Source of the DNA: Siniperca chuatsi
Lineage: Eukaryota > Chordata > Actinopteri > Centrarchiformes > Sinipercidae
NCBI RefSeq assembly: GCF_020085105.1
Contig: NC_058055.1
Location: 7,003,322 to 7,067,321, forward strand
Direction of reading: 5' to 3'
Length of the DNA: 64,000 nt
Both the position numbers and the translations under genes were made by a program. Shown here piece by piece: positions 12,623 through 26,700 of this stretch. The notes below the pieces were generated by a model. It did no database searches. It had not been told where the DNA came from and worked only from the letters and a program-made list of their open reading frames with translations. How positions within the stretch are numbered: the stretch's first letter is position 1; every line of letters begins with the position of its first letter.

Positions 12623-13435
12623 GTAAGTAGTCGTATCTTAATAACACGCTTGCTGCCTGATACTGTGTGACATCCTCTCAAATTGTGGCATAAATAATAG
12701 GAAAGCTTGAGAAGGCAACAATGGGACTGTGTATGTTTCAGACTGGCTGGCTAGGTTAGCTAGCCCGGAGCCCGGGCAGTCAGCTGGCACACTGACTGGC
12801 AACATGCAGGTTTATAGCCACTGTACCGGTCCCCTGTATTGTCTGTATATCTACTATAAATCCTTACGACTTAACTGTCTTTTATGAGCCAAAAATGTTT
12901 TATTTAGTTACTAAAGGAGCCATAAATTCTAGTTTAACAGCTGGTGTTAATTGAATGAAACTGGGCTTGTGTTGTTGAGCTGGTTAGCTAGTGTTTTTTT
13001 GGCAATTTGACAACAACCAGCGAGGATTAAGTAGTGCTCCATTTGCCTGCCAAATCATCATTATGATTATATCTTCATCATTATGATTTTCATTGTCCTG
13101 ATGCAGACAGTTTTGTGCCACCTCTCAAGAGAAATTATAAGCTCCTTTCCTGGAAGAAGCCAGGTGTAGATGAAGTTGGAAGTGTGGTTCTCTTATGCTA
13201 TTCCCGGTGTATGGTATAGCTGTCACCGAGTTGTCTCCCACTGCTAGTATCTGATACACTCATTAGGACATGCATGCATATATCCAAATTTAGAGTGTCA
13301 GTCGTCTTCACCCGTGATACAGATGTGTGCGCTCCTTGCTCGCCAGCGTGTCTGCAAATAGCACCTCTTAATATAACGGCAGAGGAAAGTGTTTCCACCT
13401 GCAAAGGCAAGTGTTAAAAGGTGATAACAAAAGGT

Positions 13436-13443
13436 TGACGTCA
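13436..13443. promoter_or_regulatory. Full palindromic CRE site TGACGTCA
   Basis: A perfect 8-bp cAMP-response element lies about 0.8 kb into fam222b intron 1, in a locally GC-richer patch. One such site is expected by chance per window of this size, so function is only possible. Confidence 0.35.
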
Positions 13444-16400
13444 CCGGGCTCATCCTGATCCTGCCGCACAACCTCGACCACAGAGGAGGTGGAGGAGGAG
13501 TGCAGGAGGAGTAGTTTCAGAGGAGGAGAGCAGCTTTTTTTTTTTTTTTGCCATAACGTCTAATGGTTCGTGTCTGGAAGGAAAAGGCCTATCGCTGATC
13601 AAATTTCGGGTATCTTAAGGGCACACTTAACTAATGGGATCCTATCGATGCTCCCCCCCAAGCCTGATCTTTACACGGCGGAATGTTAATGTTGCCACAG
13701 CCTGTCCGTGTTGTCTTTGGCTGCTCTGAGTCTGGCTTTATTGTTGTACTCGGTCTATAATGTCACGGAGCTTGACGGATATTATTAACATACCGCAGTA
13801 AAGCAACACTTCTGTGACTGACTGGACTATGGCAGTGATCGGGTTTACGCTGCACATGGTAAGATGATAAAACTGTGAAAGAAATGTCCACATTTGCATG
13901 GCCGTTTTGAAGTTAAAAAATAAATCTGTCGTTATGTAAAAAGCCCTTATCTTTCCTTTACCATGACAAAGGTGAGACTGTTTAGTTTATGACAGCAGGG
14001 AAGATGTGCTCAGTAATAGCCTGTGCTTACTCAAACAAGAGCCTGACATTACTTGCCCAGAAGTGCAGTTTTGCAATGTAGCTTTCTTCCCCTACATTTT
14101 CCAAAGACCAGATAATTAAATTTCAGACCTTGTTGTCTGGGAAACTCGGGCCCCTAGACTCTCTGCAATTATCATGTAGAGGGAACCCTTTTTGCATTGG
14201 GGTGCTATGTTTCCCAGCACAATGAAGATTAATAAGGTCTTAAAAACAAATGACTGTAAGGCCTCTCCCCATCTGTAAAATGCAGTTCGCCTCTAATGAC
14301 AGCAATTTGACAGATACCAAGAAGAATGAGAGTATAATGCTGCAAAGTTACTGTGAGATATTGTGATGCAAAGGCTAACAGCAGTACATATACTGTATAG
14401 ATTTTGCAGTAGTTTACAGCTCAGTTTTTGAAGTACAAGTTTGACTGCAATAGTTGTGATTTTCTGTGTTTGCTCTTGAATATGTATTTACTTCTATTTA
14501 AGTCTGAAAATGAGTTGTGTGTTTACTCTTACTCATAACAGCAGCAGATAAGCCTGAATGTCAGGAGCACCTGGTTCATTAGTTCATGTCATGCTGGTCA
14601 GCATTGTTAAAAATTACAGCGTTCTGCCAAATTGAAATACCACTTGAATGCATGTGTTAATTAGATCTCTAGCCTGGCTTTTCAAAGTGTCTTTCCTCCT
14701 CTGCCCATGAGTCATGTGCTGACTCTTCGACCTGTCACTGCACACCCAGAGTCTTTGCTGAGGGCAAACTGACAGGAAAGCAAGTTTGCCTTGGTTTTTT
14801 CAGCCAACCACTGACAAATACATTGGAACGTATTGATTTACATTGTGGGCAGAGGAGGGTAATTTCCTCTGAAATACTTGTGTAGCATCTTGGCTGCTAT
14901 AGCCTCTCAGTCTACAGTTGCCTGTAGACAAGGTTAAAGTTTTGCAGAAAAATACTTATATATATATAGTAGAGAACATACACACCTACGTATTTAAGCT
15001 TAGTTTAGCGAAAGCTTTAAAGTAGTGAGTAGAGTACAGTGTAAATGTAATATGTACACCCACACCGTTTACTAGATACTAACCTCACTGTATCAAACTT
15101 TCTTCTTCTTGTGAGCAAATAGCAAAGCAGATATTGGTGAGTGAGCACCTTACACTGAATCCCGGATGTTTTTTGTGTTGCAGAAGTTTCTCCATGTGAC
15201 AGCCAAACAGTCTGATTCCCTACATTAGGCTTGTCTCAGACAGCAGTAATAAGAGGATAACATCAAAGCTCTGCTTTATTTCTTAGAGACTTCAGAGCAA
15301 GACTATGAATAACAGATCACAAGGTACAAAGACTGAACCAGAGAACTTGAGAAGCTTTTATGTTTCAGCAGTTGTTGGGATTCACAGGGAGCTCATTAAA
15401 ATACATTGATTAGTAACAGTCCTGATTCTGTGATTGTTGACTGTGAAATGGCTCGGCTAACCAGCATATTTTTGATGCAAAGATTTTCTGTGCTGGAATG
15501 AGCCGCTTGGCTGATGCTCATTTTGGTTTATTCAAAGCCAGTCATTTGATGTGGCATTTTAGAGATGGTACTTGAATTGGAAATGTGTAACCGTATGCTC
15601 TTCCCAATGCAATACATTTGTTCCTTTCATATTCCAGCGGGAGCCTGTGTATGTTAAATCTCTTGCAGGTGTTGTCTGTGAATTGTATGTGCATAGCAGA
15701 TTTTTATTTTCCTCACCTCCGGTCGTTTTAGGTGAGCAGCATTTGTTGAATATCATCCATTTGCTAAATGAGGCTGCCCCCCTGTCCCGGGCAGCAGGGC
15801 AGAGATTTCCCAGGTACCAGTGATCTGCCAGCCTGCTCCACCTTTCAGTCCTCCAGTAACCAGGGCAGCTGTCACCCACTCAGCCACCCACCACTTGGAG
15901 AGACTTTGTGTGAGGTCACCCGATGTCTTCTCAGCTGCATGAGTCTGGTTTCAGACAGGGAGCAGATGTTTGGTAGCCTTTGTGTGAGTAGACAAAGTCA
16001 GAAGACCCAGTGTGAGGGTCAAATGCAGGTCAGGCTGTGAGTAAATAACTGTGGCCACGTGATACATCCAGATCAGGTGTTTAGGACATCATGGGCAACT
16101 TCTGGATACCTCTGAGAACAAGGGACTGACCTGCAGGGCTCAGGCTGTGGATCAGCTGTTAAACAGTATTTAGTTTAGTTCACATGGGTTGTTTTATGTT
16201 GGGCCAAATGACTACAGGCGATAGGCCTGATTTAAAGATACACTTTGTGTCTTTGTTTGCTACATTTTTGTGTTCTTGATTACTTTTTTTTTGCATGGAT
16301 TTGCATGTTAGCCGGCAGGTCCAATTAGGGAAAAAAGCCCTGCACTTGCTGGATAGTTTGCGTAATCAGCAAACCCAAGCCCTTAAGCCAGGGAGTGCTG

Positions 16401-19400
16401 TAACCTGATGTTACAAACACCAAGACCAAAGGGCTCTCTGAAATTGTTGTGTCTTCATCTTGAGGGCAATCTGGGAATAATCTAAGCCTCCCGGTGACAT
16501 TTACGGCAAAACAACAGTCATAGCAGCAGGAGGAACAAGTCTTGGTTTAGGACAGCATCTGTCTGATCAGGCTTGTCGGAGGCACTGGAGACGACAGGGT
16601 TGTTTATCCACCTCCATCTCACAGGAACAGCAGAAGAGCAGGGCAGATACTGTTCTACTGTTTATGGCACAAGATAAGGCCGTTTCTATCGGATCACTGA
16701 CCCTCCACTGACACTCTCCACCCCCAGTACCAAGCCCTCTGATATGGGTCTCGCCTGGCAACCTCTCATAACACTCTTAAGTAATCCTGATAGATGCCAT
16801 TAGCATGTCAGTGGTTATTGCTGTAGTTTTCCAACGTCCATGCCAACTGTACATATCAGGGCATCATTAGCCACCACCAGAGAGGCTTAGAGTCTGACCT
16901 GGTCTGTGGGGTCAGAAAGAATACCACAACAAAGCACCAATAAAGCTGTAGGGGATATCAAGTGGAGGGGATAGAGGGAGCGTGAGCTCAAAGTGTCATA
17001 GTTGGCGCAGACATTAGATAAGGCTAAGCTAGCAGAGGATTATAGAGGGAGGAGATGTAAAAGGCTGTCAGCTAATTGGGCTTTATTTTTAATATTTCAG
17101 AGGGTTCATTAGAGACTAAATTGGTGAAGGATTTCAGCTCGGGCTGTAGTCTAAGAGTCTTTTTGGGGCAAGCCTTACAACCTGAATAGCAGATACACAA
17201 GTGTTTTTAAAGGAATGCTACTTTTGTTTACCAGAATTTCAGTTATGTTAGATGGTTGCATTTCATAATTCTTGCCTAACTGTAAGCCTTGTTATCTTAC
17301 ATCCACTCTTGCAATAAGAATACACAGACATTTCTGTATTTGAGGCATTTAAAATCCCAGTTTTTTTATTTTCTTGCCAAGAGAAATGCCGTGTGAAATT
17401 GGTAATAAATAATAGTGTTTTTTGCTCTTTGTAACCTTTGGCAAGTCACAATAACCTGAAGGGTAGAGTTTAGGGTATCATACAGTTATCTTCTCCAAAA
17501 TGACAAAGCAAATTTGAATGCCTGACAAAGCAGTCAAGGCTCTGAGACTTAGTCTAGGTTTTAAGAGATGTGCTGGGGAGGGACGGAGGCTGAGCTGAGA
17601 GAGCTGCCGAGGTGAGCGGCACTTTGCCATGACCCTCCTCAGTTTATCATCGGCTGCACCACTTCTCCAGGCCTCAGTGTGTGGGTGTGTTTTTTCTGCG
17701 TGCGTGCAGTGTACTGGAGATCAAGCAGCGCTTAGAATGGGGCCCTTTATAACCTCCTAACCCTCTGGTCCTGTTTGCAGCCATTGTTGGCCACATTGAA
17801 TGGTATCTCCGTGCCTTGAAAAGTAACCAGATGACATTCTTCCTGTTGTTCAAAAGGGCCCGGGGTTGTGTTGTGAAAAGCGGCTGAAAGGATAGGCTAA
17901 GACTGTGACCTTCAGAGGCTAATCTCTGGCATGTCATTCAGTGCCTGTTTGAAGCAAATGCAGACCTTTCTCCCTGATAGCAATGTACCAAGTCAAATAA
18001 GACCTGCATTTGAAGAATTCCTCTTAGGTTTTCAACAGTTACATTCCAAAAACAGTGAAGTTAGTTTTTTATTGAACCGCCACTATAAAGGAACCAGAGG
18101 GTGTTTTGTAGTGGCTGAACTGAATCGTTATTCCAGACCGGTGGTGTGTCTGACACCTACATTGTCCAAACAGTCTCTCCAGCCTGTGACTGAGTCCTCT
18201 GTACACAGACCTGTGGCATCAGCAGCCCCTCTGTACTGCATGCTGAAATACCGCCGCTGCTGTGAAAGCAGTGGGGATGAAATGCACTTAGTGAGACAGT
18301 AAACATTGGTGCAGCTCTCAAACTAGCTTACGTTGTTTATGTCTCCTCCTCTCTCTGGTGTATTTGCTGTCTTCAGCTGGCTGCGTTTCCTGGAATGTGC
18401 AGAGATGCAGTTGTCGCTCTGCGGGGGGATGTTGGCTGTAATCACAGTTCATAGTTCAGCTCTGTAGTTGGACTAACTGAGCAGTAATCAGACAGGAGTC
18501 ACATTATTCTCCTGAACTAGAAGACCACACTTGATATTAATGTTTTTGTACATTAAGATTATCTTAACAGGATTTTTGTTATAAAGATTGTGGGTCACAC
18601 AATAGGAGCATGTCCTTTTTTTCAGTAATATTAACAGGTTTACAATTTGCTTTTTAAACTTTAAACCACAATTGTTACATTTCTGACAACACTTAAAGAT
18701 TAACAGCCTTCATAGCATAATAGTGTTGCTACTCAGTTGTAGAGTTTTATCTAACATCGTGACTCTCAAACCCCCCTCCTTAACCAGATTCTTTTAGTCT
18801 ACACTGAGAACGAGTCTTTACCATTAATGTGTTCAAGGGGATTTTCTTTTCAGCATGTTAGAATACACTTTACTGGCATTGAGCTCACTTTGTGCCTGTC
18901 TAATTGATCTCTGAGAGCAGGTCTTTGGGTGAGAACAACCTTTTCTCCCTGCATCCTGTGAATAGCGCTCCTGCTTCCTGTGTTAGCACTGTGCCACCAC
19001 CTGTATGGGGTTAAGATTGGGGTCAGACCTCTCGCAGGAGTCTGTTGTCTGGGGCCCCTTTTTCAGGGGCTGGATGTGCAGGGGACTGACGTGGAAAAGA
19101 AAAGCTGTCAGGTTTTTAGGGCCTCTTTTGTCAGACATCTTTCAACGATAAGTGATTGGCATATCTCCTGCCATTTCCCCCTTTTGTTTGCGTCCGTTAA
19201 GTGTGAGAGCAAATGACCATTATGTGTGATGTGTTTGCAGCCTGTGTGCGTGTGCACGTGTGCACACATAAAAAGGCGAGGTTGTTTACAAAGGAAGCAT
19301 TGAATTAGAAAAGGAAAATGTCAACTTTTATCATGCTACTGCACAACCACTTTGCATTAGTCAGAAAATATCCCCTGAAGTAGTGTAACATCCGCAGAAT

Positions 19401-21512
19401 GTGATTGAGATAGAGAGGGAGACGGGGTGGGGGCAGAGGAAGAAGGGTGGGCCACAATTTGAAAGGCATACTTGAAAGTACTCGTGTGTAAAGAGTCCTG
19501 AGGCTGGTCATGTTGCTGTGTGACAGAGAAGCATTCGTCTTGCTGTGTATCTGACGTCCCAGGGTCTCATTGCGAGGATTTGCCTGCGCTGCGTGTCGGC
19601 TTTCTGTAATTAATAGCCAGTAGCCCCCTCACCCCATCAAGGGACCAGGTGCTGCTTAGATCTGCTCTGGCATGGAAAGACAGCAGATACGCGGGTGGTG
19701 GCTTTCACTGTTATTGGGATAAAACTCACAGATGTCACCAACATCTCTCTCACTGTATACATCTCAGTTGACTGTGTACATATAAACACGCAGTCCTAGA
19801 CTCAAAACAAAGACATGTTTAATCATTACTGTGAATTTTAATGGTGCGCTGCTGATGGATAGCTTGTTGGTAAAAGATATGGTTCATTTAGTCTACTTTG
19901 TGTCAAGCACCATTGTGCTCATGTCCTGTGCTGTTTAGCAGGGCTTGCAGCCCTGACAGATTGCCATCCCGATGGGGAGATTTACCCAGCCAGCACTGCC
20001 AATGGCACTGACACCATCATTAGGCTTTGATCAGCTGCAGTCTGCGAGGGGAAGAAGAGAGAGTAATATTCTTGATCTAATTACCAGCAGACATTTCAGG
20101 CAGTGTAATGTGTGATTTAACCTCTTGTCAGAGGCTATAAAAGGAAGCTGGGTTAATCTTCCTGGCAACCTCTTTTCCACGCAGGGGAGAGTGCCTTTAA
20201 ATTTCCTTTTCCCATGAAGCTGGTAAAAACCAGAGTGCCAGTGCAGTATGCTAACACACCACGGCTGACTTTCTACTTGAAATCTCTCAAGGCAAGAGTT
20301 CTCTGACCTTTTAATGTTAGCAACAGCTGGTTTGGAGGAGCTCATTTGCTATGTGCATTTGAAGAATTGCAAGTAGAACAAAAAAGCTGTCCTTTTGACT
20401 TCTGTATGCGTCCTTCAAATGGATTGTTTTGCAGCCCCCTTTGTTTCTCTCTCTCTCTCTCGTTCTTTCTCTCTTTCTTTTTCTCCCTCGCCATCACCAC
20501 CCACACACTGCAGCATGATGAGTGCAGGAGACTTGATTGAACAAATAGATTGTAAGTGGAATCGAGGGGTTTGGGTTAATCAGTCAAACATAGTTAAACA
20601 ATTCTTTGGACATGAAGGGATTAGTCTTGCCTGCGTTGAGCTCATCAGATCCCATTCTTCCCAGCGCTGGCCGGCCTTTTAGGGCCAAGGGCCACCGCCT
20701 CTCTGGCTCCATGGAGAACCACACACGCACCCCTCAGCATGCTCCATTGCATCTGAATGCCCCACCACTCTCCTCTCCCTTTGTTACCAAGTACAATTGG
20801 AATGATGGATTAGCAAATTAAATGCAGACCTTTCTATTCATGGCAATCCTTGCTCAAAGTCTCATTCACTGGATCTATCGCACACCTTGTTTAAAATGGT
20901 TACCAGGTTCACTGTACGTCCTATAATTCCTTCAGAAAAGTCTGTCTTTTACTCTTAAATGCATTCTTAAAAACAAGTTCAGTGACTCTTTCCTGACATA
21001 AAGGCTCTCAGTATCTTGTTTTTACAGAATGACTTCCTGTACATTTTTTCCCCTTTTATTCTGAGTGCTGATCTAACTGATAAGAAGTGGCCCTGATATG
21101 ATGATATGTTGGCAAGCTCAGTGCACAGCTGCAGCCAGGCCGAGCCTTCTCTAAATTACCTGTGTCAATGTCTCCTCTATGCTCCTGAGAGCTGAGCATC
21201 GACCCTGTTGGCCCACAGATAAAATTGACCTGCCTGACCCACGTTCCCTTTTAGAAACCCATCATCCACTTTGTGGTGCCTTTTTTACTTTTTCAAATAC
21301 CATCGTATTTTTTCCCCAGTTTGAATTTATGAATTTATTATTTTCAAGTGGTGTTACCTAATTTGGTATTGTAATAGCTACTATGAAGTTTACATTTATT
21401 TGTTTTATGCGATTTACTACTTTGTTCTACCACTGTTTTAACCCATAGCACTTGTTTCTTTCTTGTTATTCACAGCACCTCTGCCACACATACTGCTCTT
21501 GTATGTTGTAAC

Positions 21513-21938
21513 TAGAGCTGAAACGATTAGGCGATTAATCGATTAGTTGATCAACAGAGAAATAACCAGCAACCTTTTAAATAATTGATTATTCTTTTAA
21601 AAAAATACTAAAAATGAACTGGTCGCAACTTCCCAACTGTGAGGAATTGCTGCTTTTCTTTGTCTTAATTGATAGTACTGAATATTTGGGGGTTTTGGAC
21701 TGTTGGTTGGACAAAGAAAGCAATCTGATGACATCACCCAGTTATACTTTCTATTGTTACAGAGTCCAATGTAGACAGCTTGACATGTGATTTTCCATAC
21801 TTAAGGAGAATTTGTGAAATATTTTGATAACAGTTTTTTGATCAATGTTACATTATTTATTGGTTGACCAGCTCTATATATTCAGCATCCTTGTTACAAA
21901 GGACTCTGTTATCTTACTTTCCTTTCACTGCAGCCCTA
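21513..21938 (+). mobile_element. hAT-like MITE, nearly full length
   Basis: It begins TAGAGCTGAAACGATTAG, continues through a run of ATTAATCGATTAG words and the phrase 'GGGGGTTTTGGACTGTTGG', and ends CTGCAGCCCTAAT. The ends (AGAGCTG and CAGCCCT) form short imperfect inverted termini. It is non-coding and non-autonomous. This is the same family as 5918-6211. Confidence 0.8.
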
Positions 21939-22045
21939 ATTCTGACTGGGCCCAAGTTCCACTTGTTTTGTCTATTTCCCACCAAGCAGACAACACAGGC
22001 CCCTGCTATCTCTCCATCCCTCTACCCTAGTCCTAGTCCCTCTTC

Positions 22046-22048
<3 letters not shown>

Positions 22049-22081
<33 letters not shown>
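22049..22081. repeat. (TG)n microsatellite
   Basis: About 16 uninterrupted GT units. Confidence 0.95.
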
Positions 22082-22082
<1 letters not shown>

Positions 22083-22829
22083 GCATTGCTGTGTAGAGAC
22101 CCCAATTAGCAGGACTAGCAGGCCTCCTGAAGGTCACTCCCAGAGCTTTGGTGTGAGAACAGAGGAAGGCTGGGCCGGTCAGTAGCAACTCTGAGAGTGA
22201 AGGAACTGAGACTCTCAGCTGGACCCAGGAGTTCTCACACAATAACCACACTTTCTTAACTGCAACAGCAGTTTGCATTTTCTCCATTTTTGCATTGTAC
22301 GGTGTTGGCAAAAAGTGGCTCAGGATTTTGCTAAAGGTCAAGTGTTCTCAGCGGACTGTCATAGTATACTGTGACCATATCTGAGAGATCCATTTGTCAT
22401 TAGCTCCAAAGTCCCCTACTTCATCAGCCCGTGTCTGGTGTCAGCGATCTCGGCCTGATTGATAGCTCTGTCCTTATTGTAGGGAATGGGGGTCGATGGC
22501 AAAAAATTTGCTGCTGGGTGCATTAATGCTGTGCTCAATGGCATAGACCTTTGAGCATGCCTCATCAGTCTTGAATCATTGGACGGCCACAGGAGATCTG
22601 TATGAGCAGGCATGATGCAAGAAAGCGAGAGAGAGAGAGAGTTTATCATCTGGGCCAACTCTATTTTTCATATAACTATCTCACTGGTACAGACTAGAAG
22701 AAGAGATTGAATATTTTGTTAAGCTTTCTGCATTCAGGACAAGCCACAGACACACTAGTGTTGTTACTATGAGTAAAAAATGAGTTTGTTGAAGATTAAT
22801 TTTAGTTTTGATACGTCAACCAATCGAGA

Positions 22830-23160
22830 TCTGCAACAGCCAGATATTGTTTGAAATTTTTTGTATACCAGTGTCGATACGATACACGAGTATCAATACC
22901 AGAACAAAACCGTCCTTTTGAGAAATTTTCTGCAAAGTCCAAGTTCCCAAATGTACATGTTGTCTAAACATAAATAGCTGTACAAAAACTTTTCCTAAAT
23001 AAAAAGGTCTATAATTGGCAATTTTAAAAAAAAATCTGGAACCAGACATTTGATGCTAGCTTTCGGTACTTGACACTTATCGATACACAGTTGCAAAATA
23101 AACACATTTTGCTCTGTACCAAAAAGTATTGAGGTTCGATACCTAGCCGTAGTGACATTA
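22830..23160. mobile_element. MITE-like repeat with GATACGATAC / CGATACC ends
   Basis: The left part has GTGTCGATACGATACACGAG. The right part has TTATCGATACACAG and GAGGTTCGATACC, giving loosely inverted TCGATAC-rich flanks around an AT-rich core. It matches a short repeat type that I recognise as widespread in percomorph genomes. Boundaries are approximate. Confidence 0.5.
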
Positions 23161-24951
23161 TACTCAATCCACCTAAACTGGTTGACAAAACTAGGGTCAG
23201 GGCCAAAATATGGAACTATTTAGCTGTAGATCTGCTCACTTTGACATCCCAACATATCAGAGCTCCTGTGCTGAAGATGCAAACAAAGCTGTTAAATCAG
23301 TAATTTAATCATCATAAAATACTGCTGTGGTGTGGTTATGTGACATGTGGCTTGTGTGCTTTGGTATTGTAGACTAGTGATTGTTTTTGTATATTAAACC
23401 GGTACCTGTGTAGGAGTAAAAATTCTGGTGCCATGACAACACTAGTACACACTAAGAGTATGTGTAAGCTCACAGGCAGACAGGCAGACAGACGGAGGGC
23501 CCTGTGAGCCTGGGAGGGCCAGATGTTCCCATGCAGACACAGAGGTGAGATGTTTGCCATGCCGGGCCTGTGTTTGCCTGGCTCTCCACGGATCACCAGC
23601 TGGCTGCCCGATGCCCTGAGCTGGTGTCTGCTGGAGAAAGAACTGGGGGCAGAGAGGCTCTCACATATACACAGCAGATGAAGGAGAGACCACAAATGTC
23701 TTGTGTGTCGCCAGTGGCAAAAGGAACATATCTCACACAACCCTGTCTGGTGGAGAAAGATCTCTTTTATTCCTCGGCTGCTCTGTAGATGCGAGGGGGG
23801 ACTCGTTTGGTCTCGCTGGAGGCCAGACTGAATGTCAGAGCTGCCATGGAGGCGACTGACCTTACCAACCTTCCATAGACACAGGATGGAGACGGATCAG
23901 CTTTTATTGAATGTACACAGCAGGGTTTGGAATCGGCATGTAGGCATTTGTTTTTGACTTGTATGACTGCCCTTCTCAATGCAGCAGAATATTTTCACCA
24001 GTTCTGTGCATCCACCAGACCTGCATCTCAGTAATCCGCTCTTACTAACTGAACCAATGAATGTACCTCCATAGAATCTTAGTGAGAGCTTTTTCTTTGG
24101 CCTGCATTAACAAGGTCCGCCATAACATCTGAAAAATTATGCCACAGAAGCTTTGTAAACTAAATATGATAAATTAAACAGTATATAAAATAAAACACAA
24201 TTAAAGATGAAACTCTGCTTTACTAAAATTCTTTTGGAGGTCAGTGTTCATAAATGATTGAGTGGCCCAGAGTAATTACAGCATCTAAATTTTAAAAATC
24301 AACAATCTACTTTTTTATAGATGTAGACACCACTCACCTTTTCATTATATTACAAGTCACAGTTAAGACATTAAGGTGTATAAACCAACACCATGTGAGC
24401 AACGCATCAGCAATAAAGAAGAAGACTAATGGTTAACAAGATTATGTCTTAAATTTAGAATAGTAAAAGTTATTGTTTGAGTGAGTCCTCCTGCAGCGTT
24501 GCACCAGGCATAAGTCTAATTAGGGTTTTTTCTTTATGTGTGTGTGTGAATTAGTATACAGCTCATATGGAAGAGAGGCCAGTTAGTATAATGGCACAGT
24601 GGATAAATCTCTCACAGCAGGCCTGTGTAACACTGGAAGCTGTTTTTGTGTGTTAAGCCCTTTTAGGATGATTTGTGAGAGTCAGCGCTCGCACAGTTCT
24701 GCCTAGCAGAGCGGCTCTGACCCCCCTCTTAAATCAGCCTAGCCGCGCTCGCAAATAGGCCAGGGCTGGTTAATGCTGGGTCAATAATATGGGTCTGGGT
24801 GGGACAAACACACAGAGACTTTACTTTTTTCTCTGTTAAACACAGCGTACATGTCAATAAGAAGACACAGGAAATACTAGAGATCATTATTCCTGCAGGA
24901 GAAAATCACTAGTGTAATATGTAGGTTTGCCTGTGTATTTTCCATGTACTG

Positions 24952-24956
<5 letters not shown>

Positions 24957-24986
<30 letters not shown>
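24957..24986. repeat. (GA)n microsatellite
   Basis: About 15 GA units. Confidence 0.95.
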
Positions 24987-24989
<3 letters not shown>

Positions 24990-25104
24990 TGATTTGGTTT
25001 TGTTTGCTGAGTACTCTGAGCAGAAATGTAAGCCGTGGGAACACCTGGAGAGAGGGGAAAATTGGAGAAGAGGTGGTGGTGGTGTCAGCTCTGCTATTGG
25101 CTCT

Positions 25105-25175
25105 GTACCAAGCATGCATGCATGCATGCACGCTTGGTACATGCACGCACACGCACACACACACACACACCTCTG
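25105..25175. repeat. 36-bp palindrome followed by (CA)n, Z-DNA-prone
   Basis: 25105-25140 forms a palindrome with 9-bp arms GTACCAAGC / GCTTGGTAC around an alternating GCATGCATGCATGCAC core. It is followed by CGCACACGCACACACAC. The whole run alternates purine and pyrimidine. Confidence 0.85.
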
Positions 25176-26284
25176 ATGTGTGAGGGCAGCCTGGGATCCC
25201 AATCAGCAGCACTTAACAAAGCTTTCCTCTTTCTCCCTTTAATCGCAGGCTCAATTTGTCACTGGGGTGTCCAATTTCTGATAAGCGCTTTGACTGAGAG
25301 AGGCGAGGTGGGTGTGGGGAAGAACACAAAATGGATGCACCTGCTAACAAATGAAATCAAACCACTCCATCTTCATTTCCCCTTTTTCCGCCAGCTGGAA
25401 CAATGCTGCTGTGCTTTAGCTTTCAGAACATTGAGTTGTTTCCCACTAAACCAGGGAGAAGGCCTAGCTGACTTACAGTCAAATAGTGCATGCTCAAAAG
25501 TCTGCTTTTAAACCTCTGACAGGTAACTGGGCCCATTTCTGTTTCAGACCGGAAAGGAATTTAATGTAGAAGGCTAATTGCATAATTTCCTCTTAGCCAC
25601 TGTATTCAGAACAATAATTTTGTATGAGTTGGGGAATAGATCAACAAATTTGTTGTCAAAATAACAAGGCTCTTTCATTTTTGTCTACAGAGCAGGACAT
25701 GTAGTTCATAAGTAAAATTGGAAGCATATTTCATTGTACATAGAAAATCTTTGCAGTAGATCAGTTCAACACAGGCTCATCTGTTTGTTTAGGTTTCTTC
25801 ATCTTGTCTATACCACCACATTTCGATTTATAACAAAGCATTCACACAAGCACGCAACTTGAAAAACCAGCTTTCTGAAGTCTGATGATTTCTATCACTG
25901 CACATACCCTAACACACGCACAGATAGTAGATTTACGGTAGTCTAGTATCTGTATATCTCTCTTGTTCTAACCATTATTTCCTAGTCCTGTAGCAAACCC
26001 CACAGTCTGGCATCTGACATGGCAATATGTGACTCAGCACATTGTTGTCTGGTACGATATGGGGAAACGTGAAGATAACACCGATATGGCACCACAGAAG
26101 AGATGAAAGGAGCAGTGTTGCTCTCATATGTATGAGTGACGTCTCTGAGTTATGTGATCTGATGTTTACCAGAAGGCTGAAGTTTCTCCAGAAGATAAAG
26201 AGTCTTGCATTCCTGTGCTTCTCAGTGTTTCTCCACTGTTGTCATCTGGCATATCCAATACACCAAGCTAGTGTAGTGTGCTTC

Positions 26285-26700
26285 TAGGGATGGCAATGTT
26301 GGTCTTTTGGTCCATGGATTGGTCCACCACTTTGGTCCAGACTGAAATATCTCAACAACTATTGCCATTAAATTTGTACAGACATTCATGGTCCCTTGAC
26401 TTTTCATCCAGGACCACTAGGAGGTAAAAGTTTTCACGTATCCGGTGAAACATTTACTTGAGATATTGATGCTTCCCATATGATGTATCCTAATGAATTT
26501 GGTGATTCCCTGACTCTTCCTCTAGTGCCACCAGCAGCTTCACATTTTGTGTGTGTTTTAAGTGAACTGTCTCAACATTACTTACATGGTAAACCTGCTA
26601 AACATTGGCGTATTAGCATTGTTATAGTGCACATGTTAGCTTGCTGGTGCATTTACAGCCTCACTAGCATGGCTGTAGACTCTTAGTCCTGTTAACATTT
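26285..26700 (+). repeat. Interspersed repeat ('TTGGTCCAGACTGAAATATC' family), copy 1
   Basis: It runs from GGGATGGCAATGTTGG through TCCACCACTTTGGTCCAGACT and ATTCATGGTCCC to a tail with TTAGCATTG and CACTAGCATGGCTG. The same phrases recur in the opposite orientation at 43080-43410 and partly at 57600-57895, which establishes it as a dispersed family. Class unknown; non-coding. Confidence 0.7.

Noticed and set aside
14385-14410. Sequence resembling miR-144 (TACTGTATAGAT)
   Set aside because: The seed differs (TACTGT instead of TACAGT) and there is no matching hairpin arm.
17931-18302. 123-codon open frame in fam222b intron 1
   Set aside because: No recognisable domain, no splice context, ordinary intronic composition.
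24877-25511. Several long open frames rich in CV, HT, RE dipeptides
   Set aside because: They are translations of the (GA)n, (CA)n and GCATGC repeats.
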